From NCBI GenBank assembly GCA_037954235.1, contig JBBMOA010000017.1, forward strand, positions 13,055,027 through 13,119,026: a stretch of 64,000 nucleotides of DNA, written 5' to 3'. This document shows positions 28,223-39,633 of the stretch, in pieces (the first letter of the stretch is position 1; every line of letters starts with the position of its first letter). The stretch comes from Aulostomus chinensis (taxonomy: Eukaryota; Chordata; Actinopteri; Syngnathiformes; Aulostomidae). The translations under genes were made by a program, and so were the position numbers. Below the pieces are notes generated by a model that was not told the DNA's origin, ran no database searches, and was given only the letters and a program-made list of their open reading frames with translations.

Positions 28223-30775
28223 GTATATATAAATAATTTAACTTTGGCCCCCCCCAAAAAAGCTAATTCCTGGCATCACCCAGTACTCTCGCTGCCTTAT
28301 CAACACCCCAGTATGCAGATACAAAAAAATATTAATTTTCACCTTGTCACTCATACCAGGCTCTCACCTCAAGTGAAGCGTGCCATCAGGCAGCATGACT
28401 AACAAATGACAGTCCTGGAAGAGAATGGGTACTTTTCTTTTCAATCTCCAGTGAAATGGTAGTCAAAATGTTCCAGAGTCAATGGCAGTATTACAGCATA
28501 ATTAATTTCCGCATACTTATAAACAAATACCCGAGCTGACATGTGGTTTCAGTTCATTAATTTGTTTGCGGTGAAAGTACCGTGCTTTGAAATACTGCCA
28601 AATTAACCAAAAAAAAAAAAAATTCTACCTTAGATTCTGCAGCCCTAGGAACATATCAGGGCTGAGCCTCTCCAAGTTGTTCCTGTTCAGGTAGAGGCTC
28701 CTCAGGCTCGTGAGGCTGGAGAACGCGCCCTCCTGGAGATAGGAGATGCGATTGCTACCCAAGTGAAGAAGATCAAGGCTGGAGAAATTCCAGAAGTCTG
28801 TGCGATAGATCCTCTGGATTAAATTCCCACTAAGGTACAGCTTGCGGCCATTGAGCGGCCGTGGCGTGAGCTGGGACACGTTGAGAAAGCCGTTCTCCTT
28901 GCAGTTGACAGTCAGGCCCAGGTCTGTGATATGCAGGTTACAGGTGCAGCCCAGGGGACAGATAATAGGGATGGGGGGTCGTGTTTGGTAGCCAGCCACA
29001 GGGGGATTCGGGTTGGGCATCAGGCTGCGGGGTGTGGGAGATGTTCTGGATGGTCGAGGCCTCTTTGTAGGCCTCAGGTGCCTGTCCTTGTCTTTACGCT
29101 CTGCTGAGGAAGAGGATGATGAAGTGGAGGAAGTATGAGTGTGCTGGCGGGAGCCATGCACCATGGAAGAGGGTTTAGTGGGCCTGACCCGCCCAGGGTG
29201 GGAGTTAGGTTTAGAGTTAGGGGGTAAATTTTGCGGCTGTGTCCCCCCTGATGTTCCACCTCCCTCGCCTTGCAGCTCTTTATCTGGGAGATCGGCACAG
29301 AGCTCCTTGCGAGGGATTTCCCTCAGGTCTTTGCCATGAAGGTGGAAGGGATATTCGCAGGTAACGTCCCCGACTACAGCAGTGTATGGGATCTGACCCA
29401 ACCACTGCTGAAGCTGCACTGCCTCACAACCACAGTTCCAGGGATTCTCCTCCAGCTGAATCTCCATCAGGGAGCGACCAACATACTCCAGGGTGCCAGC
29501 ATATGCCAGACTCTTCAGACGGTTTCCCCGCAGGTCTAGATGAGTCAGAGACACAGATCTGGTACAGGAGGAACAGGAGAAGGACAGTTAGATAGGTTAA
29601 ATCAAAGGACAACTTGATAGCGAGTCAAAATACAGGTTCTAACATTCCATTGCTGACCAATCTGTTTTTCATCTGATGATTAACACGGCTATATATATGT
29701 CTGACACTGATATTTCTAAAGATCTGTCCCGGCAAAATTGAAAAAGCTTTGTAGTACATTAATCAGAATCTAACCTGAACAGATGAGCAGGCAAAACAGG
29801 GATCAGGTTGTCGTTCAGAATGAGAACTCGAAGCTTGTAGAGGAACCTCAGAGCACCGCTGTCAATTCGTTTGATCACATTGTAGTCGGCCTGCAGGTAG
29901 GTAAGAGAAATGTGATGAATATATAATTGCTGCAACTGGAAAATGGACTTATCACAGTAGGAACACTGCTGAAACTCTGTTTGAAATGACACAGATTCTT
30001 TCTCTCACCTGCTAGCTATGAACTAGTTCTGTCACAGCTATCTACAGTATTCTTTAGCAAATTTGAACGGTGATTCTGTCAATCATGGTTGATCAAACTG
30101 GATTAAATCTACCTGCAGGTATTCTAGTGCCTCTAAGCCAGCGAAGGTATCATTTCTGAAGACCTCCAGCTTGTTCTCATGGAGGTACAGGCGTCTGAGT
30201 TTGGCCAACCCATGGAAGGCTCCCACTCGGATGTCCTGGAGTGCATTGTTGCCAAGGTTTATCGACACTGCGTTACCAAGGTGCTGAAACCCGTTGCTAT
30301 AGAGACGCCTCAGTGAGTTCCTCTGAAGGTTGAGTTTGAAAGGGCGGATCCATGACTGTGACACCTGCATGATTAATTAGAGGTGCGATTAGTTATCTTA
30401 TTAATTACATGAATTTAAAAGTAAAAAAAACAGCCATAAGCTACATTACAGACAGGATATTAGACTTAGAGATACATTATGTTACTGAGACAGATCACCT
30501 GCCATCGCTGTGCAATTAAGTGCAGCACACTGTTGAACATAAATTAACAAGGATGATACCTGGCTGACATTAGTGAAGCCCCGCCCATCACAGTGCACGT
30601 GCAGTATGCCTTCTTTGACCTCACACGAGCACGGCTCGAAGCATGGCTCATCCACCTCTTCCTCTGAGTTGTCCACTAGAGGGGTGTGTGTGGACGTTGG
30701 GGTAGGTGTGGGGGAGTGTGATGCCTGGGATAGACACACACACCCCAGGGCCACCACCAGAGTGACCCACTGCAT
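16484..30775 (-). CDS. slitrk3: SLIT and NTRK-like protein 3 (SLITRK3-like), six coding exons
   Basis: Exons in transcript order are 30560-30775, 30113-30364, 29775-29890, 28629-29558, 26830-27049 and 16484-17647. All junctions are GT-AG and phases agree (0, 0, 2, 2, 0). The spliced frame is 965 residues; human SLITRK3 is about 977. Order: signal peptide (about 1-19), LRRNT with Cys45/49/51/62, a first LRR block, LRRCT (about 233-282), a Ser/Pro/Thr linker, second LRRNT (about 389-421), second LRR block, LRRCT (about 584-633), a transmembrane helix (about 679-706) followed by LRRR, and a cytoplasmic tail. SLITRK3 matches include VSINLGNNALQDI, ADYNVIKRI, NENPWDC-like LRRCTs, the DLxGIQM stretch after the membrane, and the PDYxEVL C-terminus. 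In mammals SLITRK3 is a postsynaptic adhesion protein that binds presynaptic PTP-delta and organises inhibitory synapses. Oddities are the introns and a 15-Gln tract. Another SLITRK paralogue is unlikely; whether this is the a or b fish copy is unknown. Confidence 0.93.
16943..16987 (-). repeat. slitrk3: (CAG)15 coding repeat, polyglutamine in slitrk3 tail
   Basis: Fifteen uninterrupted CAG codons on the minus strand encode residues 799-813. They lie between Lys-Gln-Arg-Pro and Pro-Phe in the cytoplasmic tail. Pure codon repeats of this kind expand and contract readily, so length may vary between individuals. Confidence 0.95.
17648..26829 (-). other. slitrk3: slitrk3 intron 5 (9.2 kb)
   Basis: The largest slitrk3 intron, with donor cag|gttggt and acceptor ctccag. 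It contains poly-G/C runs (about 19080-19097, 21474-21488, 24336-24350), T and A runs, and a pyrimidine-biased block at about 25200-26370. I found no embedded gene. Short frames on either strand have no family resemblance. Confidence 0.8.
25200..26370 (+). repeat. Pyrimidine-biased block, probable decayed repeat
   Basis: About 1.1 kb with a C/T-rich plus strand. Frames are rich in Ser, Leu, Gln and Pro, and it ends near an AATAAA at 26357-26362. Composition is unlike the AT-rich intron around it. It resembles the long C-rich 3' regions of some fish retroelements, but I cannot identify a reverse transcriptase, terminal repeat or family, so the call is tentative. Confidence 0.35.
26830..27049 (-). 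CDS. slitrk3: slitrk3 coding exon 5: last LRRs of second block
   Basis: Residues 506-578 with Arg505 split, from YLYFEYNEIREV to HLTGLVQ. The acceptor is ttcag|gtac and the donor cag|gttggt, phase 0. The order LLFLNANLLRSLP then LARLNLRNN matches human SLITRK3 closely. Confidence 0.92.
27050..28628 (-). other. slitrk3: slitrk3 intron 4 (1.6 kb)
   Basis: GT-AG intron between the codon-505 halves. It holds a compound TA/CA/TACA microsatellite (about 28046-28217) and a poly-A run just downstream of the donor. No other features are recognised. Confidence 0.85.
28046..28217. repeat. Compound GT / TATG / AT / CA microsatellite
   Basis: Alternating purine-pyrimidine sequence of about 170 bp with several ATAT and CACA segments, all inside slitrk3 intron 4. 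Confidence 0.9.
28629..29558 (-). CDS. slitrk3: slitrk3 coding exon 4: LRR6, LRRCT1, linker, LRRNT2, second LRR block
   Basis: Residues 196-504. It starts at SVSLTHLDLRGN after the acceptor ccag|atctg. The LRRCT1 (NPWNCGCE, later VGDVTCEYPF and KELC) is at about 233-282. A low-complexity Pro/Ser/Thr linker with a Ser run covers about 283-388. The second LRRNT (ICPLGCTCNLHITDLG) and three LRRs follow. The donor is ctaag|gtag, phase 2. Confidence 0.93.
29775..29890 (-). CDS. slitrk3: slitrk3 coding exon 3: LRRs 4-5
   Basis: Residues 157-194 plus two bases, from ADYNVIKRI to PAHLF. The acceptor is ctgcag|gcc and the donor ttcag|gttaga, phase 2. The Arg codon 195 is split with exon 4. RVLILNDNLIP is diagnostic of SLITRK proteins. 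Confidence 0.92.
30113..30364 (-). CDS. slitrk3: slitrk3 coding exon 2: LRRs 1-3
   Basis: Residues 73-156, from VSQSWIRPFKL to LEALEYLQ. The acceptor gcag|gtg restores the same spacing as human SLITRK3 between NISQ and RPFKL. Three LRR units carry the family phrases INLGNNAL and LYLHENKL. The donor is cag|gtagat, phase 0. Confidence 0.92.
30560..30775 (-). CDS. slitrk3: slitrk3 coding exon 1: signal peptide and first LRRNT
   Basis: Residues 1-72. The start is the ATG at 30775, followed by a hydrophobic signal sequence (MQWVTLVVALGCVCLSQAS). A Pro/Thr-rich spacer and the four-cysteine LRRNT (PCFEPCSCEV, then HVHCDGRGFTN) follow. The exon ends NVSQ with donor cag|gtatca, phase 0. There may be an upstream non-coding exon, which I could not define. 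Confidence 0.92.
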
Positions 30776-32725
30776 CCTCCTGCTTCTCCCTCTCAGCTCA
30801 GCAGCCTGGGGCTACAGCCCTGCATCGGCCCCTCACCGCACTGCACGAGGAGACGTGGCACATCCATACATACATTCAGACAGAGCAGGAGGACACACAA
30901 GGGGATAAAAGAGGGCAAGAGCAAGTCAGTTCAGGATGAATCAGATTGAGGGTACATCACAAGAATTCTGGAGCAGTCAGAAAATAAAAGTTAAATCACA
31001 GACTGGAGCGCCATGGGGAAAGAATAACATTACACTGGAATGACATATAGGCTGACTGGAGGCCACGAGATGCAGTGATATTTGTAAGGCCACAGCAAAC
31101 ATATGTAAAATGTATTCAGGGTGTGCAGTAAAACATAGCAAGGGATGCACCGGGTTGGCAAACATGTGAGATATTGAATTAAAAACAGCACACTGAACAA
31201 TCTGCTTTAGAATAAAAAATTCTGACATTGAAAATGCAAAACAAAGGCAAAACATGTGGGCTTCACCTGTGAATTACATTTTATAATTTTCAGAGTGGCT
31301 TTTTGGACAAGTAGAGGGGAAAATAAAAGCTTGTGATGAATATATTCATCTGTATTCTCAAATGCCCGACGAAGCCGAAATGTCACGCATGTGTTGTTTT
31401 AATGTATGCGATATGAATATGGGTAGATGCAAATCAGATTCATAATGCTGGCGCCTAATGAACAGCTCCGTTTAATGCGACGAATGGCAATCAGAGAGCA
31501 GAAAGATGGAGCACGAGATATCCAATATAATCAATCAGCCAAATATGTCAGGTTATCAACTTCTGTCATACTCTGTATTGTGATAATGACAGTGGAGTGA
31601 CAGCACCCCGTGAATCAAAAACTCTTTTAAAATGGATGTGAAGACGGCGCAGCGATGAGGATAAACATGAACTGACGTTAATAGCGAGGAGCATGATGAT
31701 GACGAACAGCCCGATGTGTTCATTCACAGAGTTGCAATCCTCCTGGAAACCAAACACAACACAGATGAGATGCGAGCCTTGCATGGGGATATTTCCTCTC
31801 AAGTCTTAATGAGATCTAAATTGGATAAAGCATCTCGATCTGCTCACACAGTGTTGAACACTGCCATGCGAAATGCAATAATGATCATGATGGTATGGTA
31901 GCTGTAATCATACAGCAATAATCTAGCATCAGTGAGTTAGACAAGGAGGCAGCGGTGAAAATATCACCGGCCGGGTAGAGGAAGAGCAATCACAGAGATG
32001 ATTATGATGGGGAAGAGGAAGGGAGAGGAGGAAAACAAGAGCAATGGAATAAAGGAAAACAGATAAAGGAATGGGCAAAGTGTGGGTGCAGAGGAAGAGG
32101 AAAAGGGTGAGGTGGGAGAGGAGAGTGGGATTGCATAAGAAGTCAGTCAAGGCTGCCACTCAGGATGAGAGCTCGCAGTGAAACAGCTGAAATCTGATAT
32201 TGATTACATCAAAGCCCTCCTCTCGCTCGCCCTGCACACAATGTACGCCTGCCTCACCGAGAACAGTGCTGGAGCCAAGTTGCATGTTTGTGTGTGTATG
32301 CGTTTGTGTGTGTGTGTGTGTTGATGTGAGAAAGGTCAAACCATATCCAAAAAGTATGCTTTCACAGCCTGCCAAGTACAGAAACAGGTATCTAGACACG
32401 TGTGGATGACTGTGTGTGCTTTCATAACAAACCATTGTAATGCAGCAGGACAATCCTGTAAAAGCATGAACACAAGTGAAATACATGCTTTTCCTGCTGT
32501 AAGACGGGGAAAATTTCACCCACACAACAACAACAACAACAACGTGTTTGGATTTGCTTTGCTTCATACAACATGGTAATCTAGGCCAACGTGCTCAATG
32601 GTGTTTGACAAATTGGAATACAATACGATCCATTCAGAGTCCCAGTTGGTCTTTAGAGGACAGTTGCGCTGTCATCCAAGAAAACGCATTGTTTATTGCT
32701 GGGCCCAATGTGGCCCCCCCCCCCC

Positions 32726-32795
<70 letters not shown>

Positions 32796-33781
32796 CACAG
32801 GAGATCAATACTGGGTCCAGATAGACCACTGGGACTCCACCACCCTGTTAGATGTTGCTTTGGTGGATGGTTCCCTCATAAGAGGTAACACAGTCCAGCT
32901 CCTGCTCTAATCAGCAGAGTGGACTCGTCAGCAGTCGGCATAGCTCTGCATCATAATGCTAACAAGAAAGAGTTGACTCGTGACAGCACAGCATCATCTA
33001 TCTTTCTATCTGTATGTCTTTCTATCTATCTATCTTTCTATCAGTATGTCTGTCAAATCAACATGAAATCAGGCCTGTAACATGTATGTCTTCCCTCCCT
33101 GTCTTTCTTGAGTCTCTCTGACTCTCTCTTTTTTTCTTGTCCCCCCTCTCTCCTCTAGCCCTGCACACTGACGCAAGCCAACTGGAGATGACGGCCACCG
33201 CTTATTCTTCACCATATTATTCATGTCACATAATTTCAGCGTCTACCTCTCTGTCCTCTGTCCGTCAGAGCCTCGCCAAAGCCCCGCCACTGGCTTTTAC
33301 ATCATGGGCCCCTGCTCTTCTCTTGCTTAACCCCCCCCCCCCCCTCACCACCACCACCACCACCACCACCCCTCCAACACAGACCTGCACTATCAGGCAA
33401 GCAGCAGCAGCAGCATCACTGATCAAATGTATGAATAGCCCACAGCCCTCCAAGAAAATCAATTAGCCCCTAACAGTAGCCTGCAGCACACACATTGTGA
33501 TAGTTAGCAAAATTAAAGCATGACCAATTAAACAGCCTAGTCATTAACAGAGCCCATTAACACATTTACCAGGCTATGTATGAAAATCCTTGGCAGAGTA
33601 ACGCAATCCAATTGCATTCCCCATTGTCTGTCTCTCCCCACCAGTCTCTCTGATCCACACAGCGACGCTTAGCAGAGCAGGGATGCGGGTAATACTCACT
33701 CAGTCCGCCGCCAAAGAATTAGGGAACGACCGAGAAAACACTTTAGAGGCTGTCTGTCGATGTCGTTCACGTTCAGCCGCA

Positions 33782-33784
<3 letters not shown>
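30776..33784. other. Upstream flank of slitrk3; possible non-coding conserved sequence
   Basis: No coding exon is seen. Candidate conserved non-coding patches are at about 31320-31560 (octamer-like atgcaaat and many palindromic AT motifs) and 33480-33640 (several ATTA/TAAT homeodomain-type cores). Microsatellites include GT at 32282-32320, CA at 32727-32790 and CAC at about 33345-33370. A 5' UTR exon of slitrk3 could lie here. Confidence 0.35.
32727..32790. repeat. (CA)n microsatellite with preceding poly-C
   Basis: A pure CA run of about 32 units directly follows a short poly-C tract. Confidence 0.95.
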
Positions 33785-33833
<49 letters not shown>

Positions 33834-34195
33834 GTAGCGGCTGAGGCGGATGAGAGAGGGAGGGGGGGGGGGGGTCCAGAGCAAGGTGGTGGGGTGTGGG
33901 GGGAGTGGGGGGACGTGATAAGACTGCAATGAGGTGGAGGATAAAAACCGAGAGAGAGACAGAGAGACAGAGAGAGAGAGAGACAGAGAGAGGGAGAGAG
34001 ACGATTGGCTTTAGGATGCAGGTCCGCTTCTCCACAGTGCAGCCCGTGGGAGCTGCGGCACTGGACCGCTGGACAGGCAGGCGTGCGTGCGCTGCGCGGA
34101 GTTGTAGCCTGCGTAATGATGGAGAAGCCTCTCTTCTTCATCTCCAGCACAACTGGGTAATTCATAGAGGAGGAAGAGGAGAGAGGGTGAGAGAG

Positions 34196-34242
<47 letters not shown>
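33785..34242. promoter_or_regulatory. GC-rich patch bracketed by CT and GA tracts, candidate slitrk3 promoter
   Basis: A CT tract (33785-33832), GA-rich runs (about 33946-34002) and a GA tract (34196-34242) surround a CpG-containing segment (about 34020-34120, with gcgtgcgtgcgctgcgcgg). It is about 3.3 kb upstream of the slitrk3 ATG. GA/CT tracts beside GC-rich sequence are common at vertebrate promoters and can form triplex DNA. No TATA box or start site can be assigned. Confidence 0.3.
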
Positions 34243-34246
<4 letters not shown>

Positions 34247-36099
34247 GGGGGTGATACGGAGGAATTAATCATGCAATAAGACTGCGCGCAAGTTTCGACA
34301 TGAGGCATAAAGCGCAGGGTGGGTTCCTCCTGTAAATATGCAGTTCCGGCTTCTCATCATAAACAGATGACGGAAGTCACAGACATAATGGGCCCCATAA
34401 ACTTTCTCCTCACGTTGCCCGCGCGTGTAGTCTGCTAAAAAACACCCCGACTGTTCAGCTATACCGACAACAATTTATAATCTCATTAGTTTATTCATCT
34501 CTCCTCTTGCCCTTAAGCACCGACGGATTTCGTGAAACCGGTGTGTGCGTTACCATGGCGACTCGTGCCAGCTGGCTCGTGCACGCGCCCACAGCGTCAG
34601 TCGGTTAAAAACTGTGGCGACTTTTACGAGGAGGAACAGCGGAGAGGCCGGCAAGTCTGTAGGACTTCCATCACAACACCTGTTTCGCCAAATGGAAGCT
34701 GGGCGCAACAGATGCCGCTAAGACTGCGAGCAATTTAGCTTCCTTCAGCGGCTAATCGCAGCCTGCTAGGTTGTTGCTGCTGCTCCATTAATACCGCCTC
34801 TAAGTGGCAGGTGTAGGCCTCTAAGGGCCCCCAATGTCAGGATCTCCATCAAGGACACCCGGGTGCGACGCAGTTGAAAACAAGCATTCCAAAGCGTTCA
34901 AATATCAGTCAGCCGGTTTCACGGCTATAGGGAAAGATTTAATAACAACATGTCTTCCACATTACTGAGCTGAAAGTTCAATTTTCAGTTCAATTTCACA
35001 TTGATTTCAGCGTGCATTAAGGTGAATCACCTTGAGGAAATGGAGAGGTACGTCTCTCCCTCTCTCACACACTCTCTCCTTCCTCTACCTCTCCCCAAAG
35101 CGGTGGAGGGGAACGCTCTCCCCAGAGATCCCTATCAGAAACAGTAACAGAGACTGTTCCAGTAATATCAGGAAGATGTAGATGATGGTTATAGATTTCA
35201 GGGCTCTCAGGTGCATTAGGCTGTATTACAGCTTCCCCACAAGGCTACTTAAGGCTCGCTTGCACCAGTAAGAGGCTGGCAGCCATGGTGCACGTATGAA
35301 CAAATGCATTTGCTTACAGACATATTTAAGTCACATATAACATGCTAGTTTGCATGTATAAATAAGCTTCAGCAATGAATATTTCCAGCTCCCGATCAGT
35401 GGCACGCAGAGGTAACCTGATCCTAGACCTGAGGCTATATCGTCTACCTTAGAGTGCCCGTGACGGAGAATTTGTGAGAAAAGCTTTCCTGGCTGTTGTC
35501 TTGCTGCTGAACCATGGATGCTCCCTAAATTAAGAAAACAAACGGAGAGGAACTGAGAGAAGATGGTTATCAGGCCCCATCAGATACCTGCATGTCTGTT
35601 CTCTAGGGGCAGGAGCCACTTGGCGCACATAAAGCACTTTTTGGGAGCGTTGACGGGGCCTCTAAAGTAGGGGATCTATTTATACTGGCCTAGTGGTGTC
35701 TGTGGAGCTGTCCGGTGCTGAAATGGATGGGAACTCATGCTGTTTCATTTCAGCCACTTCTCCTTTCTTCCTCCTCCGCTTTCTCCTTCTCCAAAGGCTT
35801 CCCTTTCTCCCATCTGAATTATTTCTGTCAGTTCATACTAAGATTCCCTCTATTTCCCTCCTCATTCTTCCTTTATCTCTCCTCTTCTTTTACTTTCTTA
35901 CTTCGATCCTCCTGTGGGCTCTTGTCAATTCATCCTGGTGTACGTGTCACTCTTTCTTTGATTCCTCCTTTTTGTTTTCCTCTCTCAGCTCAATCTATTG
36001 TGGACATATTGCAGGAAGCGGTCATTCCATTTTGTAGCTCACTCTAATTATGCTTTTGTTCATAAAACATCCACTGGGACTTATATGCATGGCTGGATG

Positions 36100-36101
<2 letters not shown>

Positions 36102-36146
<45 letters not shown>
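36102..36146. repeat. (CA)n microsatellite
   Basis: A pure CA tract of about 22 units in the slitrk3-nrdc intergenic region. Confidence 0.95.
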
Positions 36147-36148
<2 letters not shown>

Positions 36149-37860
36149 ACAAGATCATGGTTTAGCTTCTCCCCTGCCAGTCCAAAGGTTCAGAAAATCT
36201 CCTTAAAGTGACATGTTGTGCGTTGTACACGTGTTGTGGTCTCTGTGGGGTCTGTGCTGTCCCCAGTTTCTAGCTACCCAGTGGGATGAGGCAATCTGAG
36301 GCAGGCAAGGGCGCCCTAAACATCGGGAAGGAGTAGAGGAGAGCAAGACCAAGAGGGAGGGAAGGGGGAAAAAAAAACAAGTGGGGGAGACTAGAGGGTT
36401 TTGCGAGGACCAACTTGCATGAGGTGAAAGCAGAGATAGAGGGGGAGATATAGAAGAGGAGGAGATGGGGGGGGGTGGCCAGGAGGGCAGGTGGTTCTGT
36501 CATTAGCTCCAGATTAAAACAGAGGGCAACTCCAGAGGACTCACCTCTGATTCACACAGTCGTACTGCAGGAAAGGACAAGCCTCCCGGGAGACATGAAA
36601 CACTCACATGAGCACACACGCTGAAGACACACTAGTGATTCACAGGATTACCCACAGGCACATGAACACACACAAACACATATATGGGCATAAATCCCCC
36701 CCCCCCATTTTGCATAGCTACACACAAGATACACCGTGACTCACAAGAACATGCGGACTCCCACATATGGCGAGTCATGCAACACACACAGGCACATCGT
36801 TGAGCTAATTAATCAGATCTCCTGTTTTAATTAGGATTTAGATCAGTTGCTATGGGAACCTTGCCCCCTTGGAATCTTCAGGTAAAGACTGCGGCTGCTT
36901 CCAGTGACTCTTCAGGAAGCTGACCAAGAGGGACCAACTCATAACACCGACAGTGATTCAGCTGGCTGCGTTCTGCATTGTGTTTTTACACAGACACATT
37001 TTTCTGGCGAGGCCTGCGGTGCTTGATCTGAACATCAATTTTAGCTTGGTCATAGAGAGGGACACAAAGTGGAATTTTAGACAGCTCACGTTGGAGAATA
37101 TGTGTTAGCAGTAAAAGAAAGGTGCATGGTTTGTACAGGCCTAACAAACCGATTACTGACACCAGTCTGCTGATTCTGAAAAAAATTTGCTCAAGGTGAG
37201 CCGTTTAAAAGCATTTTCCCACACTTCTGACCTGGTGCCAGCGCTGCTACGGTGTGTCTGGTGAGAGAACTCTGCTTTGGAAACATCATGTTTCTCAATC
37301 AGCAGGATTTTGAAAAAATTATAAGGCAAGTTTCCACTTAACTTGTTGGAGGGATGTGGTACGAGCCAAGGTAGAATCCATCTAATTCAGAGACAGATTA
37401 GTCATCGCGCCAGGGTCATATTATTGGTACCACAGATATTGGTCATTGTTTTAAATATATCAGTCTGATGCCCGGTATTTATAACAATAATAATAATAAT
37501 AACTTGGATTTATATACCATAGCACTATTCCAAGACCCAAAGCCCCTTTAGAAAGTGGTCTACATGAATAAAACTAACAGCCCAGGTTTTTAAGTCTCCT
37601 CTTTGTTGATCATATATTTTTTTTATTGTGAGAAAAAAATGCAATAAATATATGATTTATCACTTTTTCCAAATGTTTTGGAAATAGAGAAAAATGTTAC
37701 TTTTCCAAATTCACTTTGTTTGCCTTTTTTTTCCCTGTGAGCACAAGATGTGAAAATGTAAATTGTTTTTTGTAAATGTCTACGGCCAAAACAGTTGTAA
37801 AAATACCTGCATATTGTAAATCTGCCCCCCCCCCCAAAAATCAAATATCATGCATCCCTA

Positions 37861-38360
37861 CATAGCGCCATCTGGTGGCAGCAGGAATTTTCATATTTTT
37901 GTTACAGTTTGATGGACTCCTACAATAGTAGGTCAGCCAGATTCATCTCAAATCATGAAGGCCTTAAGAACTTGTTGATGGGTTATTGACTGACTGAGTT
38001 TCCGCTAGCTTTGGCGAGGCGGTCATATTTGATATTTGCCACATATTTTCCACAATGGAACGCTGTTGTAACTAGACTTCACATGGTCAGATATTTTCCA
38101 AATTTAACATCGGATGAGCTGAAACTACACGCTGTGTTGTTTTCATGAGATGTACAGCAACTTAATATATATGTTCTCTAGTGCCACCTAGTGAATGCAA
38201 GAAGTTATATTTGCACCGCAGTGCACATATTTGCCTGCTCCTTCAGACAAACTACGGGATATCATCAAGTTTCACCGCCCTTGCGCTCTATGAAACAGCC
38301 ACATATTGGGATGTGCGGAAGCTTTCTAGTTCTTGGTGTTTTCACAAGTGTTCAATAAGT
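37861..38360. repeat. Probable dispersed fish repeat (tagcgccatctggtgg type)
   Basis: Two 'gcgcca/tgccacct...ggtgg' phrases about 320 bp apart (37864 and 38178) resemble a widely dispersed fish repeat built of such units. No terminal repeats or coding capacity are visible. Low confidence. Confidence 0.3.
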
Positions 38361-39633
38361 GATCAATAGGTTTGTTAAATTCACTGCTTTTCACTCTTTA
38401 TCTGACTGCTTTCAAGTAACACAGAAGACTCCTTCCCATATTTATCCACGTATTAAACATTAAGGTTATTTTATGCAGACTGGTAGAAAATATTCTATGC
38501 AAGAAGAAAACTCAAACTACTCTGGAGCAATGCCGCCTATATCCATAATGAGCGTCTTAATATAACATTAGCACAGGTGAACGCTGGACTTGATGAATTA
38601 GGGGAAGAGATAATGCCAAGTAAAGCCATTAGGATCCAGGAACTCAGGCGTGTGTCTGGCTCGCCGGTTGTCATGGTTGCGGTGTTTATCACCTCTTTCT
38701 GCCGACAGAAGCCCAGGGGCAAATCAGACTGGCTTCAGACAGAGAGATGCAGGGAGCTGGTTGGTGAGTGAGGGGGAGGACATATTGGCACAGCGGAGGG
38801 GTAAAATGCCAACACGCTGCAGAGGGGAGGACGAGGAGGGACACTGGACAAATGTCAATGTGGCTTCTTCATGATCGTTTTATTTTTAACCATTTGACTG
38901 TGATTAAAGGTTTTAACTATAATGCACATTTTAGCCAAAGCTATTAGGAAATCCTTTATTGTGTATTGAAGTGATGTTTTAAATTGCTCTTTTGTTCATT
39001 CCTGGCTCTACTTCACTCTCCTTTGATTAAAAGTGTCTTTTATTTTAATCAATTGTCTACTCTCTCTCACTCTCTCTGTCTCTCTTCCCTGTGGACCACT
39101 TGCAAATGAGAATGAATGAATTTACTAATATTTTAGGCCTTTGAAATTCAGTGGGAAAAACACAGATTGGTACCTTATTAATTGGAGTCTGAGATACCAT
39201 CTGAATGTTATACCATCCTGGGAAAAGAAAAAAAATCAGGTGTAATGCTCCACGTGGCCTCTGCCTGCCACCTAGCGGCTTTTAAACCAATCATCCCAGT
39301 TTGGAGTCATGTACAGGTACATTGGGTGACGTGTGGGGGGTCCATTTTGACTCAGCACAGAAGCTGTCATGTGTCTATAGCTGACAGATCAGTTCACATT
39401 CACTTTAGCTCTGTAAGGGTGGCTAAGCAGACACAAAATCACTCGTGACATTTACCGATGCTGACAGGCGGTCGGTTGAACATTCTCAATCCAGCAGCCA
39501 TAATCATAAACAGATGGCTAACAGCTGCCGGGGACATCCAGGTGGCTTCTGGTTGTCGATGCTGCCGTCCGTCCAACCCCTTCTGATTCCCACTGTCACT
39601 ACGCCTGCCTGGATGCGCATGTTAACGCATAAA

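Larger units (their letters stand above)
34243..39633. other. Intergenic region between divergent slitrk3 and nrdc
   Basis: No coding exon is recognised. It contains a CA microsatellite (36102-36146), an ATA/AAT run (about 37486-37502) and a probable dispersed repeat at about 37861-38360. That repeat has the phrases tagcgccatctggtgg and agtgccacctagtgaatg near its ends, which recur in many fish intergenic repeats. The rest is unassigned. Confidence 0.45.

Noticed and set aside
35693..36047. Hydrophobic open frames of 110-114 residues on the plus strand
   Set aside because: They come from a T/C-rich stretch, have no family similarity, and two frames are open at once, as expected from composition.
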